A stretch of 64,000 bases of DNA from Qipengyuania sp. YIM B01966 (GTDB taxonomy: Bacteria > Pseudomonadota > Alphaproteobacteria > Sphingomonadales > Sphingomonadaceae): NCBI RefSeq assembly GCF_016461955.1, contig NZ_JADMNM010000001.1, forward strand, positions 429,598-493,597. The letters run 5' to 3'. Positions 45,351 to 54,740 of this stretch are shown one piece after another. The number at the start of each line of letters is the position of its first letter. Positions within the stretch are counted from its first letter, which is position 1. The notes below the pieces were generated by a model. The model did no database searches. It worked only from the letters and a program-made list of their open reading frames with translations, and was not told where the DNA came from. A program made the position numbers and the translations under genes.

Positions 45351-45806
45351 ATGAATACCGCCAGCATCACCCGGCCGATCATCGAGGCGCTATATGTCGA
45401 GGCGCTGGGCCTTGCCGATGCGGTGCGCGACGGCTTCGGCCGCGCCGGCGATACGCAAGCGGCGGCCGACGATCCGGCCGTGCGGCTGGCCCTGTCGGTC
45501 GAGGGCCTTCGAACGACGACGCGAGTGATGCACATCCTTGCCTGGCTGCTCAACCGGCGGTCCTATTACGATGGCGGGATCAGCGAATTCCAGTTGCGCC
45601 GCTGCGCGCTGCTGGCGCCGGCACGCGCCGCCGAACTGGACAATCTGGCGCTGCTGCCCGCCGCGATCGTCAAGCTGATCGGCGATAGCGAGCGGCTTCA
45701 TGCGCGGGTCGCGCGGCTCGATGCCGACTGGCACCACAGCTTCATCATGCAGCCGCCGGCGGTCGAACGGCTGCGCGAACGGTTGACGGCGAGCGGCGGG
45801 AACTAG
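45351..45806 (+). CDS. rcdA: DUF1465 protein, RcdA-like adaptor
   Basis: A 151-residue helical protein. The segments EALYVEALGLADAVRDGF, STEGLRTTTRVMHILAWLLN-like (VEGLRTTTRVMHILAWLLN) and LPAAIVKLIGDSERLHARVA match DUF1465, the family I associate with RcdA, the Caulobacter adaptor that brings substrates such as CtrA to ClpXP. The window also holds chpT, clpX and clpP, which makes that assignment attractive. ATG 45351. Tail-to-tail with glpK, three bases apart. Confidence 0.65.
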   Translation: MNTASITRPIIEALYVEALGLADAVRDGFGRAGDTQAAADDPAVRLALSVEGLRTTTRVMHILAWLLNRRSYYDGGISEFQLRRCALLAPARAAELDNLALLPAAIVKLIGDSERLHARVARLDADWHHSFIMQPPAVERLRERLTASGGN

Positions 45807-45809
45807 CTC

Positions 45810-47276
45810 TCAGGCCTGCGCCACCGCGCGGTGCCAGCGGGCCAGCCGCTCGGCCCGCACATCATCCGCCATTGCCGGCGTGAATTCGGCTACCGAGCCG
45901 CGCATAGCCGCCGCCGCGGCGTTGAGCGAGGGGTGGACGCCCGCCCCGACCGCCGCCAGCATCGCCGCGCCGAGCGCCGTGGTTTCGACAAAGGCCGGCC
46001 GTTCGACTGTCAGAGCGAGAATGTCGGCAATGTCCTGCGCCATCCAGTCATTGGCGCTCATCCCGCCATCGATGCGCAGCCGCGTCCAGCGCGCGCCATC
46101 GGCCGCGAACGCAGTGGCCAGATCGTGCGTCTGGTGGGCCATCGCCTCCAGCGCGGCGCGGGCGATCTCGGCCCGGCCGCTGGCAAAGCTGAGGCCGCCG
46201 ATCAGCCCGCGCGCGTCGGCCCGCCAATGCGGCGCGCCCAGCCCGGCGAGTGCCGGCACCACCACCACCTCGCCGCTGCCCTCGACCGATCGGGCCAGCG
46301 CCTCCGTCTCGGCGGCATTGCCGATGATCCGCAAACTGTCGCGCAGCCACTGGATCAAGCTGCCCGCGACAAAGGCCGATCCTTCCAGCGCATAGGTTCG
46401 CTGCCCGCCGTGCTGATATAGCACCGTTCCGAGCAGGCGGTGATCGGACCGTGGCAGCGTCTGGCCCATATTGGCGAGCATGAAGGCGCCCGTGCCATAG
46501 GTCGCCTTGGCCTCGCCCGGTGTCAGGCACCCCTGGCCAATCGTCGCGGCCTGCTGATCGCCGATCAGCGCGCACAGCGCAATCGGCCGACCGAGCACCT
46601 CTGCGCTTGTGACGGCGAGCGCGCCATGCGTATCGACCACTTGCGGCAGCGTCTGCCGGTCGATCCCGAACCACTGGCACAGATCCGCGTCGAGCTGGGC
46701 CCCGTCCAGCCGGAGCAGCAGCGTGCGCGAGGCGTTGCTGGCGTCGGACAGATGCGCCCCGCCGGTCAGCTTGAACGTCAGCCAGCTTTCGACCGTGCCG
46801 AAGGCGAGGCGATTGGCCGGCACGTCCCGCACGCCCGCGTCATGATCGCGCAGCCAGCGGATCTTCGTGGCCGAGAAATAGGGATCGAGCAGCAGGCCGG
46901 TGGCCGCCTGCACCTCCGCCTCGCGCCCGGCCTCTTTCATCGCGGCGCACATCTCGGCGGTGCGGCGATCCTGCCAGACGATCGCGCGGGCAACCGGCTC
47001 GCCGCTGGCCTTGTCCCATGCCACCACCGTCTCGCGCTGGTTGGTGATACCGATCGCCGCGATCCGGTCCGGCCCGCCGAGCGCGGCGATAACCTCGCGC
47101 GCACAGGAGAGGCTCGCCTGCCAGATTTCGTTCGCGTCGTGTTCGACCCAGCCGGGGCGGGGATAATGCTGCGTCAGCGGCCGCTGCGCGGTGGGGCCGG
47201 CGCGCCCGTCGGCAGTGAACGCGATGGCGCGGGTCGAGGTGGTGCCCGCGTCGATGACCAGAATGTGTTCGCCCAT
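45810..47276 (-). CDS. glpK: Glycerol kinase
   Basis: Phosphorylates glycerol to sn-glycerol 3-phosphate with ATP. FGGY-family kinase of 488 residues: ILVIDAGTTSTRAIAF at the N-terminus, GITNQRETVVAWDKASGEP, VWQDRRT, TYGTGAFMLANMG, and GLGAPHW near the second FGGY signature. No glpF or glpD is in the window; the aquaporin remnant at 1332-2071 is the AqpZ type, not a glycerol facilitator. Confidence 0.95.
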   Translation of the reverse strand: MGEHILVIDAGTTSTRAIAFTADGRAGPTAQRPLTQHYPRPGWVEHDANEIWQASLSCAREVIAALGGPDRIAAIGITNQRETVVAWDKASGEPVARAIVWQDRRTAEMCAAMKEAGREAEVQAATGLLLDPYFSATKIRWLRDHDAGVRDVPANRLAFGTVESWLTFKLTGGAHLSDASNASRTLLLRLDGAQLDADLCQWFGIDRQTLPQVVDTHGALAVTSAEVLGRPIALCALIGDQQAATIGQGCLTPGEAKATYGTGAFMLANMGQTLPRSDHRLLGTVLYQHGGQRTYALEGSAFVAGSLIQWLRDSLRIIGNAAETEALARSVEGSGEVVVVPALAGLGAPHWRADARGLIGGLSFASGRAEIARAALEAMAHQTHDLATAFAADGARWTRLRIDGGMSANDWMAQDIADILALTVERPAFVETTALGAAMLAAVGAGVHPSLNAAAAAMRGSVAEFTPAMADDVRAERLARWHRAVAQA

Positions 47277-47351
47277 GGCCGCGTTGTAACCGCCGCAGCC
47301 CTGCCGCCAAGAGGCCTTGGCACAGCACCTTCCACCCGCCACATAGGGTCG

Positions 47352-48221
47352 ATGGCGCCCCCCCCCCAGCCCTGGCCGACCGGCACGGCCGAACAGCTCG
47401 AACCGCTGGTCCGCCGCGTGCTCGCGCCCAACCCCTCGCCCTATACCTATACGGGCACGCAGACCTATCTGGTCGGCGCAGGCGCGGATGTGGCGGTGAT
47501 CGATCCTGGCCCTGCAGAGGACGCGCATCTCGCGGCGATCCGCTCCGCGGTCGGCAGCGCGCGGATCGCCGCGATCCTGTGCACGCATACCCACCGCGAC
47601 CATTCGCCTGCCGCCGCGCCGCTCGCCGCGCAGACCGGCGCGCCGATCATCGGCTGCGCGCCGCTGGCGATGGCCGACGATCACCCGCGCGCCGATGCGC
47701 CGTTCGATTTCGCTTATGCGCCCGACCGGGTGCTGGCCGATGGCGAGGCGCTGGTGGGCGACGGCTGGACCTTGCGCGCGCTGGCCACGCCAGGCCATGT
47801 GGCCAACCATCTGTGCTTCGCGCTCGAAGAAAGCGGCGCGCTGTTCACCGGTGATCACGTGATGGGCTGGTCGACCAGCGTGGTCGTCCCGCCCGAAGGC
47901 GACATGGCCGATTACCTCGCCAGCCTCGACCGCCTGCAGACGCGCGAGGACCGCATCTATTACCCGGCGCACGGGCCGGCGATCGACAATCCGCGCCAGC
48001 TGGTGCGCGGGATGATCGGCCATCGCCGCCAGCGTGAAAACCAGATCCGCCGCCTGCTCGAGGCCGGCCCGCAGCGGATCGCGGAGATGGTGCCGGTGAT
48101 GTACAAAGGGCTCGACCCCCGGCTCAACGGCGCAGCGCAAGGCAGCGTGTGGGCGCATCTCGAAGATCTGGCCCGGCGCGGGCTCGCCCGCCGCGAAGGA
48201 GATATATGGCACAGCGCATGA
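47352..48221 (+). CDS. MBL-fold metallo-hydrolase (LACTB2-like)
   Basis: A 289-residue cytoplasmic metallo-beta-lactamase-fold enzyme. The zinc motif THTHRDHS (His79, His81, Asp83, His84) is intact, followed by ATPGHVANHLCF, FTGDHVMGWSTSVVVPPEG (conserved Asp) and YPAHGPAI (His). The C-terminal winged-helix part (LEDLARRGLARREGD) is typical of the LACTB2/endoribonuclease-like group. Substrate unknown. Divergent from glpK. Confidence 0.87.
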   Translation: MAPPPQPWPTGTAEQLEPLVRRVLAPNPSPYTYTGTQTYLVGAGADVAVIDPGPAEDAHLAAIRSAVGSARIAAILCTHTHRDHSPAAAPLAAQTGAPIIGCAPLAMADDHPRADAPFDFAYAPDRVLADGEALVGDGWTLRALATPGHVANHLCFALEESGALFTGDHVMGWSTSVVVPPEGDMADYLASLDRLQTREDRIYYPAHGPAIDNPRQLVRGMIGHRRQRENQIRRLLEAGPQRIAEMVPVMYKGLDPRLNGAAQGSVWAHLEDLARRGLARREGDIWHSA

Positions 48222-48997
48222 CCGACACTGACCGCCCGGCCCCCGTCAATCTCGCGCGCGTTCAGGGCGTGCCGTGGTTGATTATCGTCGCGTTGCTGGC
48301 AGCGGTGGCGTGGCTCGGCTGGAAAGCGTTCTTCGAGACCGAGGAAGGCGATCCGGTCGGTAGCGCGATGCTCGCCTTCCAGAAGCAGAATTCGCTGACC
48401 GTGTTCTCCTCGCGGTTCGAGGTGGTCGCCGAGAGCACCGACAGTCGCGGCGTGGCCGGGGTGCCGATTCTCCAGTCGCGGCAGGCGACGATTGTGCCGG
48501 CAACGGTCGAATATCGCGTCGATCTGGCGCAGATGGACCGCGACCGGCTGCGCTGGGACGAGGCCAGCCGCACGCTCGAAGTGATCCTCCCGCCGCTCCG
48601 GATCTCGCGCCCCAATATCGACGAAGGCCGCGCGCGGGTGTTCACCGAGGGGGTGTTCGTCACCCGCGATGCCGCGCAGGACCTCAGCCGCAACAACTCG
48701 CTTCAGGCCGAAGCGAAAGCCGCTGCCTTCGCCAAGAACCCCGAGGTGCTGGCGCTCGCCCGGCAGGCCGCGCGCGAGGCACTGCGCCAGAACCTCGCCG
48801 TGCCGCTGGCGAGCGTCGCCAAGGGGGAGGTGACGGTCGAGGTTCGTTTTGACGGGGAAGCGCCCGCTGCGCTGCCCCCCGGCACCGCGAAGCTCGCACC
48901 GGCCCGCGCAGCAGCCGGCGCCAGCCCCGCGCTGATACGGGAACGCTGGCAGCTGCTGCACCGTTCTATAACGACACGCGCGAGCCTTCGCGCCTGA
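48206..48997 (+). CDS. DUF4230 membrane-anchored protein
   Basis: A 263-residue protein with one N-terminal membrane helix (WLIIVALLAAVAWLGW, about 23-38) and an extracytoplasmic domain of the DUF4230 type: LTVFSSRFEVVAES, then PATVEYRVDLAQMDRDRLRW and LEVILPPLRISRPNID. Function unknown. ATG 48206 has a perfect GAAGGAG site within the end of the previous gene, overlapping it by 16 bases, so the two are coupled. Confidence 0.8.
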   Translation: MAQRMTDTDRPAPVNLARVQGVPWLIIVALLAAVAWLGWKAFFETEEGDPVGSAMLAFQKQNSLTVFSSRFEVVAESTDSRGVAGVPILQSRQATIVPATVEYRVDLAQMDRDRLRWDEASRTLEVILPPLRISRPNIDEGRARVFTEGVFVTRDAAQDLSRNNSLQAEAKAAAFAKNPEVLALARQAAREALRQNLAVPLASVAKGEVTVEVRFDGEAPAALPPGTAKLAPARAAAGASPALIRERWQLLHRSITTRASLRA

Positions 48998-49008
48998 CGG
49001 GGATGATA

Positions 49009-49998
49009 ATGACCGCCTTCAATACCAGACTGCCGACCGGAACCGACCTGCTGGCCGAAATCGACCGCCTGCGCAAAGAGCGCAATGCAGTGATCCTGGC
49101 GCATTATTATCAGAAGCCCGAAATCCAGGACATTGCCGATTTCGTGGGGGACAGCCTCGAGCTGAGCCGCAAGGCGGCCGCCACCAATGCCGACGTGATC
49201 GCCTTCTGCGGCGTCAAGTTCATGGCCGATACCGCCAAGATCCTCAGCCCCGACAAGATCGTCGTGCTGCCCGATCTCGACGCCGGGTGCAGCCTCGAGG
49301 ACAGTTGCCCGCCCGACAAGTTCCGCGCTTTCCGCGAAGCGCATCCCGACCATATCGCGCTGACCTACATCAACTGTTCGACCGAGGTGAAGGCGCTCAG
49401 CGATATCATCGTCACCAGTTCGAGCGCGGAGACGATCCTCAGCCAGATCCCGCCCGAGCAGAAGATCATTTTCGGTCCAGACCGGCACCTGGGCGGTTAT
49501 CTCAGCCGCAAGTTCGGACGCGAGATGCTGCTGTGGCCGGGCGTGTGCATCGTCCACGAGGCATTTTCCGAAACCGAACTGCTGAAGCTCAAAGAACAGC
49601 ATCCGGGCGCGCCTGTGGCCGCGCATCCCGAATGCCCGCCGGCGATCATCGATCACGCCGATTATGTCGGCTCGACCAGCGGCATTCTGCAATTCGCCAA
49701 GACCTTCCCCGGCGATACGCTGATCGTCGCCACCGAACCCCACATCATGCACCAGATGGAAAAGGCGGTGCCTGAAAAGCGGTTCATCGGGGCGCCCGGC
49801 GCCGACGGCAACTGCAATTGCAACATCTGCCCCTACATGGCGCTGAACACGATGGAGAAGCTTTACACCGCGCTGCGCGATCTCGAACCGCGGATCGAGA
49901 TCGAGGAAGGCCTGCGGATTGCGGCGAAGAAGAGCCTCGACCGCATGCTGGAAATGGCCAGCGGGACTGTCGGCCAGGGCGATCTGGGGGCGCGCTAG
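49009..49998 (+). CDS. nadA: Quinolinate synthase A
   Basis: 4Fe-4S enzyme that condenses iminoaspartate with dihydroxyacetone phosphate in NAD synthesis. The 329 residues show AHYYQKPEIQDIADFVGDSL, the three cluster cysteines Cys94 (DAGCSLEDSC), Cys180 (WPGVCIVHE) and Cys274 (CNCNICPYM), and the substrate loop VGSTSGIL. ATG 49009 has GGGG at good spacing; ATG 49003 is the alternative. No nadB or nadC is adjacent. Confidence 0.95.
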   Translation: MTAFNTRLPTGTDLLAEIDRLRKERNAVILAHYYQKPEIQDIADFVGDSLELSRKAAATNADVIAFCGVKFMADTAKILSPDKIVVLPDLDAGCSLEDSCPPDKFRAFREAHPDHIALTYINCSTEVKALSDIIVTSSSAETILSQIPPEQKIIFGPDRHLGGYLSRKFGREMLLWPGVCIVHEAFSETELLKLKEQHPGAPVAAHPECPPAIIDHADYVGSTSGILQFAKTFPGDTLIVATEPHIMHQMEKAVPEKRFIGAPGADGNCNCNICPYMALNTMEKLYTALRDLEPRIEIEEGLRIAAKKSLDRMLEMASGTVGQGDLGAR

Positions 49999-50891
49999 GT
50001 TTTCCCGCCGGCTTTGGCGAGAACCAGCGCCGCGCTGACCAGCGCCATGCCGACCAAGTCGAGCGGCGCCAGCACCTCGCCAAACGCCAGCCATCCGCTC
50101 AGCGCGGCGAGCGCCGGCTGGGTCAACAGCGCCATGCCGATGATCAGCGGCGTAAAGTGCTTGAGCGCATAGACCAGTAGCCCCTGCCCGATGACCTGGC
50201 TGGACAGGGCCAGGCCAACCACCGGGAGCCACCCGGCGTCACCCGGGACAACCGGTTCGCCGATGAACAGCGCGATTGCCAGCAGAACGGGCGCTGCGGC
50301 AAGACTGATCATCGTCAGCACTGTCCACTGCCCCAACGTCGCGCGGGCCATTTGTGCCGGCAGGATATAGATCACATAGAAGGCCCCGGCGAGCAGGCAG
50401 AACAGGTCACCGACCAGCGTCGCGGCCGAAATCTCGAGGCTGCGGCCCATCAACAGCGCCGCCCCGCCAAAGGCCGCCGCCAAGGCCAGCCATTCCTTGC
50501 CATCGGGCGCGCGGCGCAGCGCTACCAGACCCCACAGCATGATCAGGATGCTGCCCGCATTGCCGAACAGGGTGGCATTGCCCAGCCGCGTCAACTCGAT
50601 CCCTGTATGCCAGCTCGCAAGGTCAAGCCCGAAGGCCGTTCCTGCCATGATCAGCAACATTGCCGTGCGCCGGGTCGGCCGGTTGGCGCCGCGCTCGCGC
50701 CAGGCCAGGAACAAGAACAGCGGCAGCGGCAGCGCCATGCGCCAGAAACCCGCAGCCACGGGGCCGGTATCGGTCAGCCGCACCAGCCACGGCCCCAGGG
50801 CGAGGAAGGCATTTCCCAGCAGCAAGGCCGCCAAGTGCCACGCGCGCGGGGCCAAGGATTCGTTGTCATGCGGGCTGGTTGCACTGCTCAT
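49995..50891 (-). CDS. EamA-type drug/metabolite exporter
   Basis: A 298-residue inner-membrane transporter of the DMT superfamily. Ten hydrophobic segments form two EamA repeats (LFGNAGSILIMLWGLVAL and LLTQPALAALSGWLAFGEVL are the conserved helices). The substrate is unknown. Convergent with nadA, overlapping its stop by four bases. Confidence 0.85.
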   Translation of the reverse strand: MSSATSPHDNESLAPRAWHLAALLLGNAFLALGPWLVRLTDTGPVAAGFWRMALPLPLFLFLAWRERGANRPTRRTAMLLIMAGTAFGLDLASWHTGIELTRLGNATLFGNAGSILIMLWGLVALRRAPDGKEWLALAAAFGGAALLMGRSLEISAATLVGDLFCLLAGAFYVIYILPAQMARATLGQWTVLTMISLAAAPVLLAIALFIGEPVVPGDAGWLPVVGLALSSQVIGQGLLVYALKHFTPLIIGMALLTQPALAALSGWLAFGEVLAPLDLVGMALVSAALVLAKAGGKT

Positions 50892-50945
50892 CGCGCGCCC
50901 CTAGCCCGGAAATGACACGAAACCAGCGAAAAGGATTCGCCTGCA

Positions 50946-52049
50946 ATGCATGACGCGCTGTTCCAGCCGATCGATCTTGGGGCCATTCACTGCCCGAACC
51001 GCATCTTCATGGCCCCGCTGACGCGCGGGCGCGCCACGGCGCCGGGGATGGTCCCGAACGAGATGATGGCGACCTATTACAGCCAGCGCGCCGGGGCCGG
51101 GCTGATCATCAGCGAGGCAACCGGGATCAGCCAGGAAGGGCTCGGCTGGCCTTTCGCGCCGGGCATCTGGAGCGACGAACAGGTCGATGGATGGGCCCGC
51201 GTCACCGATGCCGTGCACGAAGCGGGCGGACGTATAGTTCTTCAGCTGTGGCATATGGGACGGCTGGTCCATGCCGATTTCAATGATGGCAAGCCGGGCG
51301 TCTCGCCGTCTGCCACCTGCGCGCCGGGGCACGCGCACACCCCCACCGGCCGCAAGGATTACGAACCCGCCCGCGAATTGCCGCTGGCCGAAATTCCGCG
51401 CGTGATCGAAGATTACGCCAAGGCCGCCGAGAATGCCCGGCGGGCGGGGTTCGATGGCGTCCAGCTGCACGGCGCCAATGGCTATCTGGTGGACCAGTTC
51501 CTGCGCGATTCGACCAATCTGCGCGAGGATGAATATGGCGGCAGCCCGGAAAACCGCACGCGCTTTTTGCGCGAGGCATTGAGCGCGCTGATCGGCGTCT
51601 GGGGGCCGGAGCGCGTCGGCGTGCGCCTGTCGCCCAATGGCGAGACGCAAGGCTGCGACGATAGCGATCCGGCGGCGACCTTCGGCGCGGCGGCGCGGGT
51701 GGTCGAGGAGTTGAAGGTTGCCTTCCTTGAACTGCGCGAACCTGGCCCCGATGGCACCTTCGGGAACACCGATGTGCCCAAGCAGAGCCCGCTGATCCGC
51801 TCGCTCTACTCCGGCAAACTGGTTCTCAATTCGGACTATACGGCGGAGCAGGCCGAGGCGGATATCACGGCCGGGCGGTGCGACGCGGTCAGCTTCGGGC
51901 GGCCCTATATCTCCAACCCCGACCTCGATCTGCGCATTGCCGAAGGGGCGCCTTTTGCGCCCAACGTCAACGTGCCGGTCAGCTGGTATCTGCCCGGCCC
52001 GGAAGGCTATGTGGATTATCCGACGCTGGCCGAAGAACGCGCCGCCTGA
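50946..52049 (+). CDS. Old yellow enzyme-type alkene reductase
   Basis: FMN-dependent, NAD(P)H-using ene-reductase of 367 residues, the NemA/N-ethylmaleimide-reductase group. LFQPIDLGAIHCPNRIFMAP, YYSQRAGAGLIISEATGIS, QLWHMGRLVHADF, GVQLHGANGYLVDQFL and YGGSPENRTRF match the family. Substrates may be electrophilic alkenes or nitro compounds. Divergent from the EamA exporter. Confidence 0.92.
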   Translation: MHDALFQPIDLGAIHCPNRIFMAPLTRGRATAPGMVPNEMMATYYSQRAGAGLIISEATGISQEGLGWPFAPGIWSDEQVDGWARVTDAVHEAGGRIVLQLWHMGRLVHADFNDGKPGVSPSATCAPGHAHTPTGRKDYEPARELPLAEIPRVIEDYAKAAENARRAGFDGVQLHGANGYLVDQFLRDSTNLREDEYGGSPENRTRFLREALSALIGVWGPERVGVRLSPNGETQGCDDSDPAATFGAAARVVEELKVAFLELREPGPDGTFGNTDVPKQSPLIRSLYSGKLVLNSDYTAEQAEADITAGRCDAVSFGRPYISNPDLDLRIAEGAPFAPNVNVPVSWYLPGPEGYVDYPTLAEERAA

Positions 52050-52050
52050 G

Positions 52051-52404
52051 CTATTCTGGCGCGTCGGCCCCATCGGCCGCCGCCGCGTCCGGCTCCGGCG
52101 CCGCATCGGCGAGGGGGCGCGACGCGGACGGCGCGGCGGCGGCGGGGGTATCGTCAGCCTGGCCGGGCGCGCGCTCCGCCCCGCCATCGCCGGAACCGTC
52201 AGCCTCCGGTATCGCATCGGGTTCGGCCGGGGCGGATTGCGAGCGCACCGTGTCGAGCGGCAGCATGGCGTCGCTGATCGAGCCGCCCAGCACCTCGCCC
52301 TTGCTGTCTTCGGCCGTGCCGGCATCGATGCCCGAACCGCCGCAGGCGGCCAGAGCCAGCGCCGGCAGCAGGGCAAGGATGGCAGTAAGGCGCACAGCAG
52401 GCAT
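52051..52404 (-). CDS. Small Ala/Pro/Asp-rich lipoprotein
   Basis: A 117-residue exported lipoprotein: signal [20 protein letters not shown] with lipobox LAAC (Cys21). The mature part (IDAGTAEDSKGEVLGGSISD then a long Ala/Pro/Asp run) is probably disordered. A segment SDAMLPLDTVRSQ may be conserved. Its start overlaps the lipB stop (TGATG). Function unknown. Confidence 0.65.
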   Translation of the reverse strand: MPAVRLTAILALLPALALAACGGSGIDAGTAEDSKGEVLGGSISDAMLPLDTVRSQSAPAEPDAIPEADGSGDGGAERAPGQADDTPAAAAPSASRPLADAAPEPDAAAADGADAPE

Positions 52405-53081
52405 CAGGGTCTGTCTCCGCAGCGGCCGAGAGCGGCCAGGAAATCGGGCAGGCGCGCCAGCAGCGCCTGGTCCAGTTCCTCGCTGGTAATATCTATCCCC
52501 AGCCGTGCAAGGCTCGTCACGCCGTGTTCGGCAATCCCGCAGGGCACGATGCCGCTGAAATGGTCGAGATCGGGCGCGCGGTTCAGCGACAAGCCGTGCA
52601 TCGTCACCCAGCGGCGCACGCGCACACCGATCGCGCCGATCTTCGCCTCGCGCCCGTCAATGTCGGTGGTCCAGATGCCGACCCGCCCCTCCGCGCGCCA
52701 GCTGGCGAGGCCCAGATCGCCCAGCACCGCAATCACCCAGCCTTCGAGCGAATGGACGAAATTACGCACGTCGCGTCCGCGTCGCGACAGGTCGAGCAGG
52801 ACATAGCCGATCCGCTGGCCCGGCCCGTGATAGGTATAGCGCCCGCCCCGCCCGGCCTCGACAACCTCGAACCGCGGATCGAGCAGTTCGGCGCCCGCCG
52901 CGCTGGTCCCGGCAGTATAGACCGGCGGATGGTCGAGCAGCCAGACCAGCTCGGCCGCCTCGCCCGCAGCGATCGCCCGGTTACGCGCCTCCATCTCCGC
53001 CAGCGCCGCGCGATAGGGTACGAGCTTGCTCTCGCGGCAAATTTCTGGGGTCGGCGGCGTGGACGGCGCAGTCATGGCCAT
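52404..53081 (-). CDS. lipB: Octanoyl-ACP:protein transferase LipB
   Basis: Moves octanoyl from acyl carrier protein to lipoyl domains. The 225 residues have [12 protein letters not shown] (79-90), [10 protein letters not shown] with Lys147, and catalytic Cys181 in [16 protein letters not shown] 53081 gives the family length. A lipA gene is not seen here. Confidence 0.95.
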   Translation of the reverse strand: MAMTAPSTPPTPEICRESKLVPYRAALAEMEARNRAIAAGEAAELVWLLDHPPVYTAGTSAAGAELLDPRFEVVEAGRGGRYTYHGPGQRIGYVLLDLSRRGRDVRNFVHSLEGWVIAVLGDLGLASWRAEGRVGIWTTDIDGREAKIGAIGVRVRRWVTMHGLSLNRAPDLDHFSGIVPCGIAEHGVTSLARLGIDITSEELDQALLARLPDFLAALGRCGDRP

Positions 53082-53120
53082 TGCGTGGCGCGGTCCGGGC
53101 CGCTTATCAAGGGGCTAAGC

Positions 53121-53963
53121 ATGAGGGGTATCGAGATGGCGCGCAAATTCGACATGAGCCGGGCGTGGAACGAGGCGCTGGCCATGCTGTCGGCCAATCG
53201 CGAAACGGTGCTGATCATCGCCGGGCTGTTCTTCTTCCTGCCTTATCTGGGGATGATGCTGTTGCTGCCCGACATGGCCGAAGGGCTGTCCATGGCGGGC
53301 AAACCGGGGGGCGATCCCGAGGCAGCGATGGACGCGTTGCGGAGCTTTTACGCCCGGCACTGGTGGGTCTTCCTGCTGATCGGCCTGGCGCAGGCCGTCG
53401 GGATGCTGGCGCTGCTCGACCTCCTCGGCCCGCGCCGGCCGACCGTGGGCGAGGCGCTGAAGCAGGGCACAGGCGCGCTATTGCCTTATATCGGGAGCCA
53501 GCTGATCGCAGGGTTTGGTGCCGGGCTGTTGCTGATCATTCCGCTCGCGCTTATGGCTGTGTCGCCCGCCGCTGGTGCACTGCTGCTGATCGCTGCCATC
53601 GTCGGACTCATCTACCTGATGACCAAATTCGCGCTGGTATCGCCGGTGCTGATGATCGACCGCCAGCGCAATCCGGTGGCCGCGCTGCGCCGGTCCTGGC
53701 AGCTGACCCGGGGCAACAGCCTGCGGCTGTTCCTGTTCATCTTCCTGATCGCGCTGGCGGTGACGGTGGCGTTTATCGTCGTGTCGATGATCGCAGGGCT
53801 CATCTTTGCTCTGTTCGGCCCCGAAGGCGCGCTGATCGGCAATGGCCTCGTTGCCGCGCTGCTAAATGCAGCATGGGCGGTGCTGATCCTCGCCGCGCTC
53901 GCCGCGGTGCATCGCCAGCTTGCCGGTGCAGAGCCCGCCGCACCGCCTGCCCCAATCGAATAG
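53121..53963 (+). CDS. Glycerophosphoryl-diester-phosphodiesterase membrane-domain-like protein
   Basis: A 280-residue polytopic membrane protein with about six segments. MSRAWNEALAMLSANRETVL, the LLPYIGSQLIAGFG region and VSPVLMIDRQRNPVAALRRS followed by WQLTRGNSLRLFL match the membrane domain that precedes some GDPD enzymes, here alone. Function unknown. ATG 53121 has AAGGGG; ATG 53136 is possible. Confidence 0.7.
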   Translation: MRGIEMARKFDMSRAWNEALAMLSANRETVLIIAGLFFFLPYLGMMLLLPDMAEGLSMAGKPGGDPEAAMDALRSFYARHWWVFLLIGLAQAVGMLALLDLLGPRRPTVGEALKQGTGALLPYIGSQLIAGFGAGLLLIIPLALMAVSPAAGALLLIAAIVGLIYLMTKFALVSPVLMIDRQRNPVAALRRSWQLTRGNSLRLFLFIFLIALAVTVAFIVVSMIAGLIFALFGPEGALIGNGLVAALLNAAWAVLILAALAAVHRQLAGAEPAAPPAPIE

Positions 53964-53975
53964 AAGGGTCGCCGG

Positions 53976-54608
53976 TCAGGCGGCGTCGTCCTTCCAGCCC
54001 CAGAACAGCTGGCAGGGCAGGATGTTGAGCAGTTCGAACCCCTGCTCGATCCGCGCGAAATAGGGCGCCATGAAATCGCGTGCGGCGCTCGAAAACTGAT
54101 AGACCAGGAAGGCCCCGCCCGGCCGGATCACCCGGTGCGTCGCTGCCGCGATCCGGTCGCCCACGCCATCGGGCAGGGTCGAAAAGGGCAGGCCCGACAG
54201 CACGTAATCGGCGTGGTCGTGGCCCAAAGCGCGGACGATCTGCTCGACATCTTCGGCAGAGCCCAGCACCGCGTGGAACCGGCTGTCGGCAAAGGTGCGC
54301 TTGAGATAGTCGATATAGAGCGGGTTGGTGTCGATCACGATCAGCTCGCCATCGCGCCGCAACCGTTCGAGCACCGGCCCGCAGAACGTGCCGACCCCCG
54401 GCCCGTATTCGACGAACAGCCGGCATTCGTCCCATTTCACCGGCGCCAGCATCTTGCGGATGGTGAAGCGGGAAGACGGAATGATCGAGCCGACCATCCG
54501 CGGATGTTCGACAAAGCCCCGAAAAAACACGCCCCATTGACCGAACAGATGGGCCAGTGAGCGGCGGCGTGGCAGGCGCGGCGCTGCCAGATCGTTGGTC
54601 GAATTCAA
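53976..54608 (-). CDS. Class I SAM methyltransferase, phospholipid N-methyltransferase-like
   Basis: A 210-residue methyltransferase. Motif I is VEYGPGVGTFCGPVL; acidic loop IVIDTNPLYIDYLKR; and DYVLSGLPFSTLPDGV. The N-terminus (FFRGFVEHPRMVGSIIPSSR) matches the PmtA/KsgA-like lineage that methylates phosphatidylethanolamine. The lipid substrate is an inference. Divergent from the MFS gene. Confidence 0.7.
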   Translation of the reverse strand: MNSTNDLAAPRLPRRRSLAHLFGQWGVFFRGFVEHPRMVGSIIPSSRFTIRKMLAPVKWDECRLFVEYGPGVGTFCGPVLERLRRDGELIVIDTNPLYIDYLKRTFADSRFHAVLGSAEDVEQIVRALGHDHADYVLSGLPFSTLPDGVGDRIAAATHRVIRPGGAFLVYQFSSAARDFMAPYFARIEQGFELLNILPCQLFWGWKDDAA

Positions 54609-54740
54609 GATGGCTTACTCGCAGGCGCCGCCGGAAGGTCGCGGCCAAGGATGCCAGCGAAATCGCAAATTCGCCGCCGCTTGGCAAGCATCGCCGGCGG
54701 GCGATTGCCAGTCTGCCCACCGAAGGCTAGCGCGGGCGCA